64,000 nucleotides of DNA from Bog-756 sp963718405 (lineage in GTDB: Bacteria; Actinomycetota; Acidimicrobiia; Acidimicrobiales; RAAP-2): contig CAVQYZ010000001.1 in assembly GCA_963718405.1 (NCBI GenBank), positions 1-64,000 of the forward strand, in the 5' to 3' direction. The translations under genes were made by a program, and so were the position numbers. Position 1 is the first letter of the stretch. Each line of letters opens with the position of its first letter. Of this stretch, positions 50,432-58,802 are shown piece by piece. The notes beneath the pieces were generated by a model that did no database searches, was not told where the DNA came from, and saw only the letters and a list, made by a program, of their open reading frames with translations.

Positions 50432-50476
50432 AACTGATGAAGCGGGCAGCAGCACACTCTCGGGTGATCCAGGGCC

Positions 50477-50746
50477 ATGAACACAGAACGACGACATCAG
50501 CCGGTCTTTCCGGGCTTCCGCGAGATGGCCGAACGCCGTCAGGCGCTGAGCGAGGAGTTGGTGGGGCTCCGGCGTGGGCTCGGACTCTCGCAGACCGAAG
50601 TGGCCGCTCGGATGGGGACGTCGCAGTCGGCAGTGGCCCGCCTGGAGACGGGGACGGCGGACGTGTTGATGTCCACGGTGGAACGGTATGTCTCGGCTCT
50701 CGGCTGCCGTCTGGAGTGGACGCTGAAGGAGGACCACCGGTCGTGA
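50477..50746 (+). CDS. XRE-family DNA-binding regulator
   Basis: 89 residues: a single helix-turn-helix 3 domain, LVGLRRGLGLSQTEVAARMG then TSQSAVARLETGTADVLMST, with a short C-terminal tail (ALGCRLEWTLKEDHRS). No sensor or toxin-antitoxin partner is visible. Its stop codon overlaps the GTG of the ClpP-like gene (GTGA), so the two are translationally coupled. By context it may repress or activate both flanking clp genes through the repeat at 50400-50431. PopR of Streptomyces is a functional parallel; homology is not shown. Confidence 0.8.
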   Translation: MNTERRHQPVFPGFREMAERRQALSEELVGLRRGLGLSQTEVAARMGTSQSAVARLETGTADVLMSTVERYVSALGCRLEWTLKEDHRS

Positions 50747-51363
50747 GCTGGAGCCCGACCGGACCGGGTGGGTCCATGCCTGATGATCCTCGGGCCTGGA
50801 TGCAACAGCAGCTGTTCGAACGGCGGGTGGTGTTGCTCTCGGGGACACTGGACGCCCCATCGGCCCACGAAGTCGGCGCGGCCCTGATGACCCTCGACGC
50901 CATCGGGGACGGACCGGTGAACCTGCAGATCGACTGCGAGGGAGGATCGCTCGACGAAGCCCTGGCCCTCATGGACATCATCGACCTCCTCGGGGTGCCG
51001 GTGCATGCCTCGTGCGTGGGCCGGGCCACCGGTACCGCCGTGGGAGTGCTGGCCGTGGCCGGCCACCGGTCGATGTCAGCCCACGCCCGTCTACGACTGG
51101 TCGAGCCGAGCTGGGCCATGCACGGCCGCGCCAGCCAACTCGAACGGTTGGCCTCGGCCCACGCTGATCAGTGGAGGGCCTTCTGCACCCGGCTGTCCGA
51201 GGCTACGCGCTGCCCGTTGGACCAGCTGCTGGCCGACACCGCCAGCGGTCGCTACCTCTCGCCCGACGAGGCCCTTGACTACGGCTTGATCGACGAGGTG
51301 GCCCGGCCCGATGCCCAGATCTTCCGGATACCCGGACGAACCATCGGCTTCTCTCCCCGTTAG
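50743..51363 (+). CDS. ClpP-like protein without catalytic triad
   Basis: 206 residues from GTG 50743, overlapping the xre stop by four bases; ATG 50776 is an alternative. The ClpP/crotonase fold is clear: VVLLSGTLDAPSAHEVGAAL, VNLQIDCEGGSLDEALALMD, DEALDYGLIDEV. All three catalytic positions have changed: Gly97 where Ser is expected (VGRATGTAVGVL), Val120 for His (ARLRLVEPSW) and Gly169 for Asp (TASGRYLSPDEA). So it is probably a structural or regulatory ring partner of an active ClpP, comparable in principle to cyanobacterial ClpR. The divergent active clpP lies 402 bp away. Confidence 0.8.
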   Translation: MSWSPTGPGGSMPDDPRAWMQQQLFERRVVLLSGTLDAPSAHEVGAALMTLDAIGDGPVNLQIDCEGGSLDEALALMDIIDLLGVPVHASCVGRATGTAVGVLAVAGHRSMSAHARLRLVEPSWAMHGRASQLERLASAHADQWRAFCTRLSEATRCPLDQLLADTASGRYLSPDEALDYGLIDEVARPDAQIFRIPGRTIGFSPR

Positions 51364-51381
51364 CCCCGCCGGTCGACCGGG

Positions 51382-51960
51382 TCAGGCGCTGAGTGGCCGA
51401 TCCAGGGCCAGGTCCTCCACCACATCGAACAGGTGGTAGCGGTCTCCACCCCGGACCCGGGCCGCATGCATGGCGGAGGCGGCATTGCTGTGGAGGTGCC
51501 CGACCGAGTGGCCCGGCTCCTGAAAGGCGATTCCGATGCTGGCGGTGAGGGACGCTTGTTCGACACCCAGCATGTTCGGCCAGCGGACAGCCATCAGCAG
51601 CTGCTCGGCCAGTCTCACGGCGTGGGTCACATCGCCGACCCCTTCGGCCAGGACCAGAAACTCATCCGGCCCGACCTGGGTCATCGGGAACGAGTAGTGC
51701 AGGCAGCCCACCAGTCGACCGGCGGTGTGCAGGGTCACATCCTCCCGCTCGGCCCAGCCACCCGAGGTGTAGGCCAAGGTGAACGGGTCCAACATCAGGG
51801 CCAGGAGGGCCAAGCCCCCGGCCACGTCGTCGTTGCGCACCAAGGCCCGCTCCAGCTGCTCGGCGAACGTGGCCGTATCGACCAGCCTGCTTCGGCTCCG
51901 CTGTCTCCCGACCGTGACCTGCTCGTCCGGACGACTGGTACCACCTGGGGGCATGTCCAC
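51382..51960 (-). CDS. Degenerate GGDEF-domain protein
   Basis: 192 residues from GTG 51960, or ATG 51954. It shows the layout of a diguanylate cyclase domain: DTATFAEQLERALVRNDDVA at the start, then VGPDEFLVLAEGV in place of the GG[DE]EF signature, and LTASIGIAFQEPGH as the later conserved strand. With the first two glycines changed to V-G-P it is unlikely to make c-di-GMP and may instead bind a nucleotide or act as an allosteric domain. No input domain or membrane segment. Convergent with the ClpP-like gene, 18 bp apart. Confidence 0.6.
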   Translation of the reverse strand: MDMPPGGTSRPDEQVTVGRQRSRSRLVDTATFAEQLERALVRNDDVAGGLALLALMLDPFTLAYTSGGWAEREDVTLHTAGRLVGCLHYSFPMTQVGPDEFLVLAEGVGDVTHAVRLAEQLLMAVRWPNMLGVEQASLTASIGIAFQEPGHSVGHLHSNAASAMHAARVRGGDRYHLFDVVEDLALDRPLSA

Positions 51961-52068
51961 TCATCGACCGCCTCACCAGGCAGCTTGAGGCATCGGCCGC
52001 GGCGGGCCGTGGTGGGCCGCAGTAGTGTGCGCACGGCGCCGCGTGGGCGCCCGGGGGAGGCCTTTGGA

Positions 52069-53439
52069 GTGTCAGATCAGCCCGAAGCGGGTCTCCGGAA
52101 TGGCCGAAATTACGTCGTGGTGTCGGCCGACGCCCACGCCGCCCCGGATGACCTCGACACGTTTCTCTCCTACGTGGACCCCGACGCCCGCGAGGCCGTG
52201 GCGGCGTTCGGTGACCTCTCCTCGGTGGCCATACCCATGTTCGGCGGGGTCGATCCGGGCGAGGTAGACGACTCCGACGCCGTGCGGGCCGTGGCCGGCC
52301 GTCGGCTGGCGGGCATGGGGGTGGACACGACGGCCGCGGCCGACTGGCTGGCCAACTACAGCTCGGAGTGGGTCTTCGCCTCCGACGCCGACGGCCGGCG
52401 GTTGGCGGTGCTGGAAGAACAGGGGATCCACGCGGAGGTGGCGTTCCCGGGCCCGGTGCTGACCGGGGGGCTGTCTCCGGCCATGTACCTGGGCGGGCAG
52501 ACCAGCAGGAATCTGGAGCCGGTGTGGCCGGCCCTCCACGGCTACAACCGGTGGCTGGCTGACTTCTGCGCCGCGGCCCCGGGCCGCCGTGCCGCCTGCA
52601 TCCCCATCGACTTCCATGACATGGACCGGGCCCTCGAGGAGCTGGCCTGGATCCGGTCGGCCGGGATCTTCGGTGGGGTCATGCTCCCGGCCATGTCCAT
52701 CAAGTCCGGGCTCCCGGGCTACGCCGACGACTACTACGAGCCGTTCTGGAGCGCCTGCGAGGATCTCGACCTGGTGGTCAACCTGCACACCGGGGCCTCC
52801 GGCACGGCCACCGATGCCAAGCAACTCTACGACGACAAGCACGGTGGCTTCCTGGGGCTCTACGAGGTCTTCGTGTTCACCCGGCGACCCCTGTGGTTCA
52901 TGATCTTCGGCGGGGTCTTCGACCGCCATCCGAAACTCAAAGTGGTGGTCACCGAGAACGGGGTCCAATGGCTTCCCTCGCTCATCCGGGACATGGAGTC
53001 GTTCTTCGACACCCACGGTGGGGCACCGGTGCGCTCGTATCTCAAGCTGCGGCCGGCCGAGTACTTCGAACGCCACGTGTACCTGGGCGGCTCCCTGATG
53101 AAACGCCAGGAGGCCGAGATGCGCCACGAGGTCGGCATCGAGCGGTTGATGTGGGGTGCGGACTACCCGCACCTCGAAGGGGCCGCCCCCGTGCACCGGT
53201 TGATCCTCCGCCAGGTGTTCGGCGGGATGCCCGAGGAGGACCTCCGCCGGATCCTCGGTCTCAACGCCGTCGGGGTCTTCGGCTTCGACGCCGACCAGCT
53301 CCAAGCGGTGGCCGACCGGGTCGGGCCGACCGTTGACGATCTGCGCACCACGGTGACCATGGACGAGATCCCCAAGACCTTCAGTTGGAGCCTGGCCCGG
53401 CCGGTCCCGCTGTCCTCCCCGGCCGGCACCTCGTCCTGA
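52069..53439 (+). CDS. Amidohydrolase 2 family protein
   Basis: 456 residues from GTG 52069, with GGGGGAGG nine bases upstream; a longer in-frame extension back to 51433 lacks gene-like sequence. TIM-barrel metal-dependent hydrolase of the ACMSD/amidohydro_2 type: VVVSADAHAAPDDL at strand one, VNLHTGASGTA with the central His, VVVTENGVQWLPSLIRDMES, and WGADYPHLEG with the metal Asp near the end. Members decarboxylate or hydrolyse carboxylated aromatic or dicarboxylic substrates. The substrate is not deducible. Complete and monocistronic. Confidence 0.85.
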   Translation: MSDQPEAGLRNGRNYVVVSADAHAAPDDLDTFLSYVDPDAREAVAAFGDLSSVAIPMFGGVDPGEVDDSDAVRAVAGRRLAGMGVDTTAAADWLANYSSEWVFASDADGRRLAVLEEQGIHAEVAFPGPVLTGGLSPAMYLGGQTSRNLEPVWPALHGYNRWLADFCAAAPGRRAACIPIDFHDMDRALEELAWIRSAGIFGGVMLPAMSIKSGLPGYADDYYEPFWSACEDLDLVVNLHTGASGTATDAKQLYDDKHGGFLGLYEVFVFTRRPLWFMIFGGVFDRHPKLKVVVTENGVQWLPSLIRDMESFFDTHGGAPVRSYLKLRPAEYFERHVYLGGSLMKRQEAEMRHEVGIERLMWGADYPHLEGAAPVHRLILRQVFGGMPEEDLRRILGLNAVGVFGFDADQLQAVADRVGPTVDDLRTTVTMDEIPKTFSWSLARPVPLSSPAGTSS

Positions 53440-53474
53440 GGGCCGGCCACCGGCACTGCTCAGTTCGGCACTGC

Positions 53475-54212
53475 TCAGTTCGGCACGGCGCCGACAACAT
53501 TGTCCACGCTGACCCCGAGGCCGGGGAGGGAGCCGTGGTTCACGGCGTCACCGAAGCTGAACACCCCGCCGTCGCTGCCGATGAGGTTGTAGCCCCCGCT
53601 GTCGGGGGACACCACGATGCCCACGATGTTGTCGACGGCCACGCCCAGGTCGGGCAGGTCGCCGAAGTTGCCGGCGTCACCGAAGGCGCTCACCGACCCG
53701 TTGGCCCCCACCACCCAGTAGCCCCCGCCGTCGCGGGTGGAGGTGATGGCTACCGCCCCGGCCGGAGCGTTACCGAAGTAGTGGGCGTCGCCGAAGGCGT
53801 AGATGTCGCCGTTCGACCCCACCAGCCAGTAGCCGTTGTCGTCGGGGGTGGCCGCTATCCCCACGATGTCGTCCACCTGGACCCCGACGCCGGGCAGGGA
53901 GTTCTCGAAGGGGGCGTTGAAGCTGAACACCCCGCCGTCCCGGCCCACCAGAAAGTAGCCCTGGTCATTGCGGGTGGGCACGATGCCCACGATGTCGTCC
54001 ACCTGGACCCCGAGGCCGGGTAAGGAGTTCTCGAAGGGGGCGTTGAAGGCGAACACCCCGCCGTCTGCTCCGACCAGGAAGTAGCCGTTGTCGTGGACCG
54101 TGCCCACTATCCCGGTGATGTCGTTCACCGCCACCCCCAACCCGGGGAGGGAGCCGTAGTAGCCCCCGCCGAACACGAACACCCCGCCGTCCGAGCCCAC
54201 CAGGTCGTAGCC
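53475..54212 (-). repeat. Six 42-residue repeats (copy set 6)
   Basis: Six diverged units, again beginning GYD/GYF/GYW. The fourth is shorter (AHYFGNAPAGAVAITSTRDG). Copy number is still six although sequence identity is low, which argues that the number is structurally fixed. Confidence 0.8.
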
Positions 54213-54818
54213 GGGGCCGGGTGGCCCGGTCGTTGCCGGCGGGGGAGTGGAGGAGGGGGTTCCCGCCGTCCAGTACTGGTAGGCGCCTTCATACTGGTAG
54301 CTGGCCTCCAAAAACGCCATGGTGTGAATCTGTACGTGCGCCCCGGGCTCGAAGTCGTCCCAGACTTCGCCGTTGCCGATGTAGACCGCCGAGTGGTGGT
54401 AGTTGTCGATGGTCCCACCCCAGAACAGCACATCGCCGGGCTGCAGGTCCGCGGTGTAGGGGTAACTGCCCGGGGGGATGAAGGTCCCCACCCCCGGCTG
54501 GGTGCCGTTACTGGGCAGGACGATACCGGTGGCCTGGTAGACGGCATAGACCGGAAGGCTCATGCAGTCGTAGCCCTTGACCCCCGGGTTGCAACGCGAA
54601 TCGGCATTGCCCACCGAGGGTCCGTGGATGCCTCCGCCCCCCTCGCAGTACGGAACTCCGGACTGGCTGGCGGCGAAGTCCACGATGGCCTGCTGTTGGG
54701 TGGCGGCGGCCGCGGGGCGGGCGGTCAAGGCCACACCCACGCCGCACAACGAGACCAGCAGGACCAGTGCCACGGTGGTCTTGACGGCCGCCGTGACCTT
54801 GGGGGAGTTGCGAGCCAT
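53475..54818 (-). CDS. Secreted NlpC/P60-like protein with six-repeat tail
   Basis: 447 residues from ATG 54818, with GGAGG six bases upstream. Signal peptide: residues about 8-35. The peptidase-like head (about 40-195) matches the protein at 46002: GVPYCEGGGGIHGP, VKGYDCMSLPVYAVYQ with Cys, and IDNYHHSAVYIGNGEVW with His. From 54212 to the stop there are six 42-residue repeats, more divergent than elsewhere (GVFSFNAPFENSLPGLGV). Probably cuts peptidoglycan peptides outside the membrane while the tail binds wall or glycan. No frameshift. Confidence 0.8.
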   Translation of the reverse strand: MARNSPKVTAAVKTTVALVLLVSLCGVGVALTARPAAAATQQQAIVDFAASQSGVPYCEGGGGIHGPSVGNADSRCNPGVKGYDCMSLPVYAVYQATGIVLPSNGTQPGVGTFIPPGSYPYTADLQPGDVLFWGGTIDNYHHSAVYIGNGEVWDDFEPGAHVQIHTMAFLEASYQYEGAYQYWTAGTPSSTPPPATTGPPGPGYDLVGSDGGVFVFGGGYYGSLPGLGVAVNDITGIVGTVHDNGYFLVGADGGVFAFNAPFENSLPGLGVQVDDIVGIVPTRNDQGYFLVGRDGGVFSFNAPFENSLPGVGVQVDDIVGIAATPDDNGYWLVGSNGDIYAFGDAHYFGNAPAGAVAITSTRDGGGYWVVGANGSVSAFGDAGNFGDLPDLGVAVDNIVGIVVSPDSGGYNLIGSDGGVFSFGDAVNHGSLPGLGVSVDNVVGAVPN

Positions 54819-54886
54819 GCCATGCCTCCAGCTGGGGGAGGGGTGGGGATCCCCTCTGGCCGACGCTACCAGCGACCCCTGAGCGG

Positions 54887-55732
54887 TCAGGCTCGTTGGC
54901 CCCACATCAGGATGCGCTTGAACGGGTAGAGGTACGGCGACCGGTCTCCCTCCAGCGCCAGCAGGCGCTCACGGTAGCGATCGACGAAACGGGGCCATCC
55001 CTCGGGTCCGAAGGCCGGCTTGAACCGGGTGAGGGTGGTTCCTTTCACCCACTCCACCACGTCGGCCGTCGAGGACAGATGGTGCAGGTAGACCTGTAGC
55101 CGGACGTGCTGTCGCTCGAAGCCCAGCTGGTCCAGAAGGACGGCGTACCGCTCGGGGGCCAGAACGTTTTGGGCCACCGGGTCGGGAGGTGGGTCGTCGA
55201 GGAGCTCCGTGGCCAGTTCCGCCGCCACCAGATGGGTGGCATGGTCACTGTTGGACGGCACCTGCACCACCAGCTGACCTCCGGGTCGGAGGGCACGGGC
55301 CCACCGGCCCAGTACGGCTGCGTGGTCGGGCACCCACTGGAGCGAGGCGTTGGCCAGCACCACATCGAAGGCGTCGGACTCCTCCCACCCGCCGATGTCC
55401 CGTCGGGCGAAGGTGACACCGGCCGACGAGTGGGCATCCGAGGCGGTGATCATGGCAGCCGAGTTGTCCAGCCCGAGGGTGTCGGCGGCGCCGAGTGCGG
55501 TGTGCAGCAGAGCGGTCAGCCGGCCGTCCCCACATCCGAGGTCGACGACCCGGGGGCGGTCGACCGGCGCCAGCAGGGAAACCAGGTCCCAGTACGGCTG
55601 CTCCCGTTCGGCGGCGAACCGGTTGTACTGGTCGGGGTCCCACCGGTCAGCCTCGGTCACCGGACCACCGGGAGGTTCGGGGGTTGTTGTTCCATAGGCC
55701 GGCGTCAACTTACTCCTGACCGGGCAGGCCAA
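54887..55732 (-). CDS. Trans-aconitate 2-methyltransferase-like SAM methyltransferase
   Basis: Up to 281 residues. The true start is probably GTG 55660 (VTEADRWDPDQYNRFAAERE), giving 257 residues; the upstream 24 residues look untranslated. Motif I VVDLGCGDGRLTALLHTALG, acidic loop GLDNSAAMI, and LANASLQWVPDHAAVLGRW are all close to the Tam family, which methylates trans-aconitate. The characteristic WDPDQY start is present. Function by family similarity only; no citrate-cycle genes are nearby. Complete. Confidence 0.8.
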   Translation of the reverse strand: MACPVRSKLTPAYGTTTPEPPGGPVTEADRWDPDQYNRFAAEREQPYWDLVSLLAPVDRPRVVDLGCGDGRLTALLHTALGAADTLGLDNSAAMITASDAHSSAGVTFARRDIGGWEESDAFDVVLANASLQWVPDHAAVLGRWARALRPGGQLVVQVPSNSDHATHLVAAELATELLDDPPPDPVAQNVLAPERYAVLLDQLGFERQHVRLQVYLHHLSSTADVVEWVKGTTLTRFKPAFGPEGWPRFVDRYRERLLALEGDRSPYLYPFKRILMWGQRA

Positions 55733-55790
55733 CCGCCCCCGGTCCGTCGGGACACAGCCAGCTGGAACGGCTCAAATTAAGCTCTGACCG

Positions 55791-56549
55791 GTGGACCCTC
55801 TGATCTCGGACCTGGCCGCCCAGCACGCCGAACTGGGGACCATGTTGGCCGGACTGTCGGGTTCGGGGTGGCGTGCGCCCACCCGATGCCCGGGCTGGGA
55901 CGTCGCCGATGTGGTGCTCCACCTGGCCCAGACCGATCGGTTGGCCGTCGGGAGCGCCACCGGTACGTATCCGACCGTGGTGGCCGAGCTCTCCCAGGGG
56001 GTGCCGGTGCCGGCATCCATCGACGAGGCCGCGGCCTCCATGGTCGAGGCCCGGCGGGGCCTGGCCCACGACCGCCTCTACCGACAGTGGTCGTCGGGAG
56101 CGGCCCGACTGGTGGCCACCCTGTCGGCCATGGACCTGTCGACCCGGGTGACCTGGGTGGCCGGTCAGCTGTCGGCCCGGACGTTGGTCAGCACCCGGTT
56201 GGCGGAGACCTGGATCCACACCGGTGACGTGGCCGGGGCCCTGGGCCGGACCCTGGCTCCGACCGACCGCCTCCGACCCATCGCCCGCTTGGCCTGGCGC
56301 ACCCTGCCCTACGCCTTCGCCTCGGCCGGTCTGGAGATGGCCGGACCGGTGGAGTTCCGGCTGATCTCACCGGGCGGCGATCCCTGGGACTTCGTGCCGG
56401 AGGAGCCGGCGGTCACCACGGTCAGCGGCCCGGCGGTCGAGCTGTGCGACGTGGCCGCCCGCCGGGTCGATCCGGGCGCCACGTCCCTGCACGGCCGGGG
56501 GCCGGACCTCGACTCGGTGCTGGCTCTGGTGCGGACCTACGCCAGTTGA
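55791..56549 (+). CDS. Mycothiol-type DinB-like protein (TIGR03084-like)
   Basis: 252 residues from GTG 55791. MDPLISDLAAQHAELGTMLA, then RCPGWDVADVVLHLAQTDRL with the first metal His, and RLAETWIHTGDVAGALGRTL with the third site. Second copy of this fold in the window (the other is 36345-37091), but from a different subfamily. A metal-dependent, probably mycothiol-using thiol transferase or isomerase is likely. Convergent with the GH3 gene, ends one base apart. Confidence 0.75.
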   Translation: MDPLISDLAAQHAELGTMLAGLSGSGWRAPTRCPGWDVADVVLHLAQTDRLAVGSATGTYPTVVAELSQGVPVPASIDEAAASMVEARRGLAHDRLYRQWSSGAARLVATLSAMDLSTRVTWVAGQLSARTLVSTRLAETWIHTGDVAGALGRTLAPTDRLRPIARLAWRTLPYAFASAGLEMAGPVEFRLISPGGDPWDFVPEEPAVTTVSGPAVELCDVAARRVDPGATSLHGRGPDLDSVLALVRTYAS

Positions 56550-56550
56550 A

Positions 56551-58744
56551 TCAGCGGCCCGCCGGGGTGGCGTCGAGGGTCACCGGAATCGAGATCCCCC
56601 CGTCCAACGCGTGGCGGGCCACCCGGACCCGATAGGTGCCCGGTTGGATCACCATGGCATGTCGGTCGACATGGCGTTCGGCCAGTGTGCCCAGGGCCAC
56701 TTCCATGTCGACGTGGGCCACGTCCCCCGCCCCCACCTCGAGTCGGTGGAAGCCGGCCAAGCGCTCCGGGCGGTCTGACCCCTCCCGGACCACGTACACC
56801 TGGAGCACGTCGGTCCCCGAACGAGCGCCGGTGTTGCGCACGGATGCCGCCACCCGCAGAACCTCTCGGTCCACCTCGGCCCCGGCCGACTCCAGGGCGA
56901 ACGAGGTATAGCTGAGTCCGAAGCCGAACGGATAAGCCGGAGCGATCCCCCGGCGGGCCAGGTGCCAGTAGCCGTGCCACCGGTCGTAGACGAAGGCTTC
57001 GGCCTTGGCGTCGAAGGGCGGAAGATCGGACTCCTCCGCCGGCACCGAAAACGGGAGCCGTCCCGAGGCGTCCACCTTCCCGAGCAGCACGTCGGCTAGG
57101 CCATGTCCCCCTTCCATCCCCGAGTACCACGACTGCACCACCGCCGGCACCGACCGGTCCCACTCGGACACCACCACCGCACTTCCGGCCACCAGGGCCA
57201 CCACGGTGCGGGGATTGGCCGCGGCCACCGACCTGATGAGCTCGACATCGCCTTGGTGTAGGCGGAGCGAGGAGCGGTCCCCTCCTTCGGCGAACCCTCC
57301 GTCAGCCACGCTGGGCACGGCGTAGGCCGGAGGGACGATCGACCGTTCGTCGGCGATCTGCTCATTGAACCGGGCCACCAGGGCCGGATCGTCCTCGCCG
57401 GGGAACAGGTGGGCCAGATGGGCGGTGGCGAACTCACCGATGTACTCCCCCTCGTCGAGCCGGGTGTAGCCCGCTACCACCACGGCCACGTCGGCGCCAC
57501 CGGCCACGGCCGCGGCCCGGGCCGGGTCGGTCCCGTCGTCGTGGACCACGGTCATACCGGACAGGGCGCGCTCCAGGCCCTGGGCCACCGTCACCACCTC
57601 GGGCGCCCACACGTCGCTCGAGCCCCCGTCCCCCAGGTTGACCGCAGTGGCCAGCGGGCCGAACAGGGCCACCGTCGACCCCGGGGACAGGCTCAACGGT
57701 AGGACCGGCGACCCGTTCACCGGTTCGTTGCGCAAGAGGACCACCGACTTGGCCGCGGCCTCCCGGGCCAGGGCCCGGTGGGCCGGGCTGGCCAACACCG
57801 AGCGGTCGGGGGCCGGACGGTCCAGGACCTCGGCGAACCGGGCCCGGGTGGCCACCACCCGCTCGACGGCCTGGTCCACCTGGGCCCAGGTGGCCTCGCC
57901 GGAGTCGAGGTCCTCGACCAGGTGGGTGGCCCGGATCATCCGGTAGGGCATCTCCACGTCCAGCCCGGCCGCCAGCGATGCGCCGGCGTCACGCAGACCC
58001 GAGGATCCAGTCGCTGATCACGAAGCCCTCGAAGCCCCACTCGGTCCGCAGCACGTCGGTCAACAACGTGCGGTTCTGGCCACACCACTCGCCGTTGACG
58101 CTGTTGTAGGCGCTCATGACCACGGCCACGCCCTCGTCGACGATGCGTCGGAAGTGGGGGAGGTACACCTCGTGGAGGGCCACCTCGTCGACGGTGATGT
58201 CCACGGTGAAGCGGGCGTTCTCCATGGAGTTGCAGGCGAAGTGCTTCACACAGGCCATGGTGTGGCGTTGCACGCCCCGGGTGAGGGCGGCTCCCATCTC
58301 GCCCACGTGGTGGGGGTCTTCGCCGTAGGTCTCCTGGGCCCGACCCCAGGCCGGATGACGGAGCACGTTGACGCAGACCCCGCCGAAGAGATCGGCGCCC
58401 ACCGCCCGGAGCTCTTGGCCCATGGCCTCACCGATCCGCTCCTCGAGGTCGACGTCCCAGGTGGCCCCCCGGGCCATGGAGACCGGAAAGCACGTGGCCT
58501 GGTCGACGACCACCCCTCTCGGTCCGTCGCAGAAGGCAAAGCCGGCCAGCCCCACCCGCTCCACGGCCGAGGCCCGGAACGGGCTCTTGTGCAGGCCGCC
58601 CTCGGCCAGGTAGCCCAAGCCGGCCCAGAACGGCCCGTCACCGTCCAGGCACCACAGCTTCTCGTCGGGCGTCATCCCGGCCACTACGGCCTGGCTGGCG
58701 CCATTGGACTCGCTCGGGTGACCGGGGCCTGGTTCGGTATCCAT
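56551..58744 (-). CDS. Glycoside hydrolase family 3 beta-glucosidase, one frameshift
   Basis: About 730 residues after repair. The N-terminal barrel ends with the nucleophile motif GFVISDW (Asp245), after VKHFACNSMENARFTVDITV and MSAYNSVNGEW. A +1 shift lies at 57998/57997, where GGG and GGT (both Gly) appear together. Read past it, the missing link is ILGLRDAGASLAAGLDVEMP and the second domain follows (SVVLLRNEPVNGSPVLPLSL, GAD and FYTRLDE-type segment), then an Fn3-like end. Uncorrected, the first frame stops at 57989 right after the nucleophile. It removes beta-linked glucose from oligosaccharides. No signal peptide, so cytoplasmic. Confidence 0.85.
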
Positions 58745-58802
58745 CGGCCCATTCTCACAGGCCCACGAAGTGGTGGAGCAGCGATCCCGGCCCGGGGTCG
58801 AC

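Noticed and set aside
51433..52068. In-frame upstream extension of the amidohydrolase
   Set aside because: The extension is antisense to the GGDEF-like gene and lacks protein-like composition; GTG 52069 has a good ribosome site.
68..54212. CRISPR-like direct repeats
   Set aside because: The repeats are coding, 126 bp long, in frame, without spacers.
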